From NCBI RefSeq assembly GCF_003725995.1, contig NZ_QIBX01000002.1, positions 161,198-225,197 of the forward strand: DNA of 64,000 nt, given 5' to 3'. Under the pieces are notes generated by a model that saw nothing but the letters and a program-made list of their open reading frames with translations, did not search any database and was not told the origin of the DNA. The position numbers were made by a program, and so were the translations under genes. The DNA is from Slackia equolifaciens (GTDB taxonomy: Bacteria; Actinomycetota; Coriobacteriia; Coriobacteriales; Eggerthellaceae). Shown here piece after piece: positions 63,901 through 64,000 of the stretch. Numbering within the stretch: position 1 is the stretch's first letter; each line of letters starts with the position of its first letter.

Positions 63901-64000
63901 CTACAGCACCGGATAGCCCAGCGCCGCGCGGCGCTCGTCCGGGGTGAGCCACCCGAGCTTCTGGGATATGCGCCCCTCGCGGAACCAGCGCATCCACTCG
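63901..64000 (-). mobile_element. IS3-family transposase, C-terminal end (partial)
   Basis: The last 32 codons of a gene running off the right edge. EWMRWFREGRISQKLGWLTP then DERRAALGY is the end of IS3-type integrase-core transposases (OrfB). It may belong with the OrfA type seen at 35333-35725, but this cannot be shown from the fragment. Confidence 0.7.

Overview
The window looks like a chromosomal piece of a high-GC, anaerobic actinobacterium of the class Coriobacteriia, most likely the family Eggerthellaceae. This is inferred from the actinobacterial-style ribosomal proteins, a long pyruvate:ferredoxin oxidoreductase, secreted haem and molybdopterin redox proteins with an NrfD membrane subunit, and very compact high-GC genes. 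No species can be named from sequence reading alone.

Layout. 1-2643 (minus strand): a promoter followed by tRNA-Tyr, tRNA-Thr, tRNA-Met, tuf, rpmG, tRNA-Trp, secE and the start of nusG, a classic translation/secretion cluster. 3048-6127: a PutP-type sodium/proline symporter divergent from a class I aminotransferase. 6128-6714: a gene-free stretch with two copies of a 55-nt hairpin element and a tandem repeat. 6771-21087: pyruvate:ferredoxin oxidoreductase, a small membrane protein, a lone Vsr endonuclease, the AddAB recombination nuclease, an XRE-HTH/alanine-aminotransferase fusion with an internal start, and L31. 21204-31015: metG-like and sppA genes, VanZ-like, YhcH, phosphoglucomutase, GtrA, a large GT-C-like membrane protein and adk. 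31168-33175: coaX and coaBC.

33444-42818 is a ribosomal protein block read on the minus strand, rplB to secY. It starts at rplB (rpsJ, rplC, rplD and rplW are not upstream), and it is cut between rpmD and rplO by an IS3 OrfA-like gene flanked by intrinsic terminators. 42819-46125 holds malate dehydrogenase and an Asp/Glu-racemase-family protein among repeat-rich intergenic DNA. 46126-49308: a LUD-domain protein and topoisomerase I.

49537-54004 is a five-gene exported redox operon: a tri-haem lipoprotein fused to a sulfite-oxidase-type molybdopterin domain, a second sulfite-oxidase-type protein, a small immunoglobulin-like protein, a Tat-exported iron-sulfur protein and an NrfD quinol-oxidising subunit. 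It probably passes electrons between the quinone pool and an unknown substrate. Divergent from it is a DUF3800 gene (54588-55262) with a structured, terminator-ended leader RNA directly in front. 55269-64000: a slipin, GntR and TetR regulators, DegV, a small unknown protein, the metF / metH-activation / metH methionine operon, and the 3' end of an IS3-family transposase at the edge.

The most interesting items are the DUF3800 gene with its leader RNA, the haem/molybdopterin/NrfD operon, the XRE-aminotransferase gene that appears to encode two products, the broken spc operon, and several paired hairpin repeat families in the intergenic regions.
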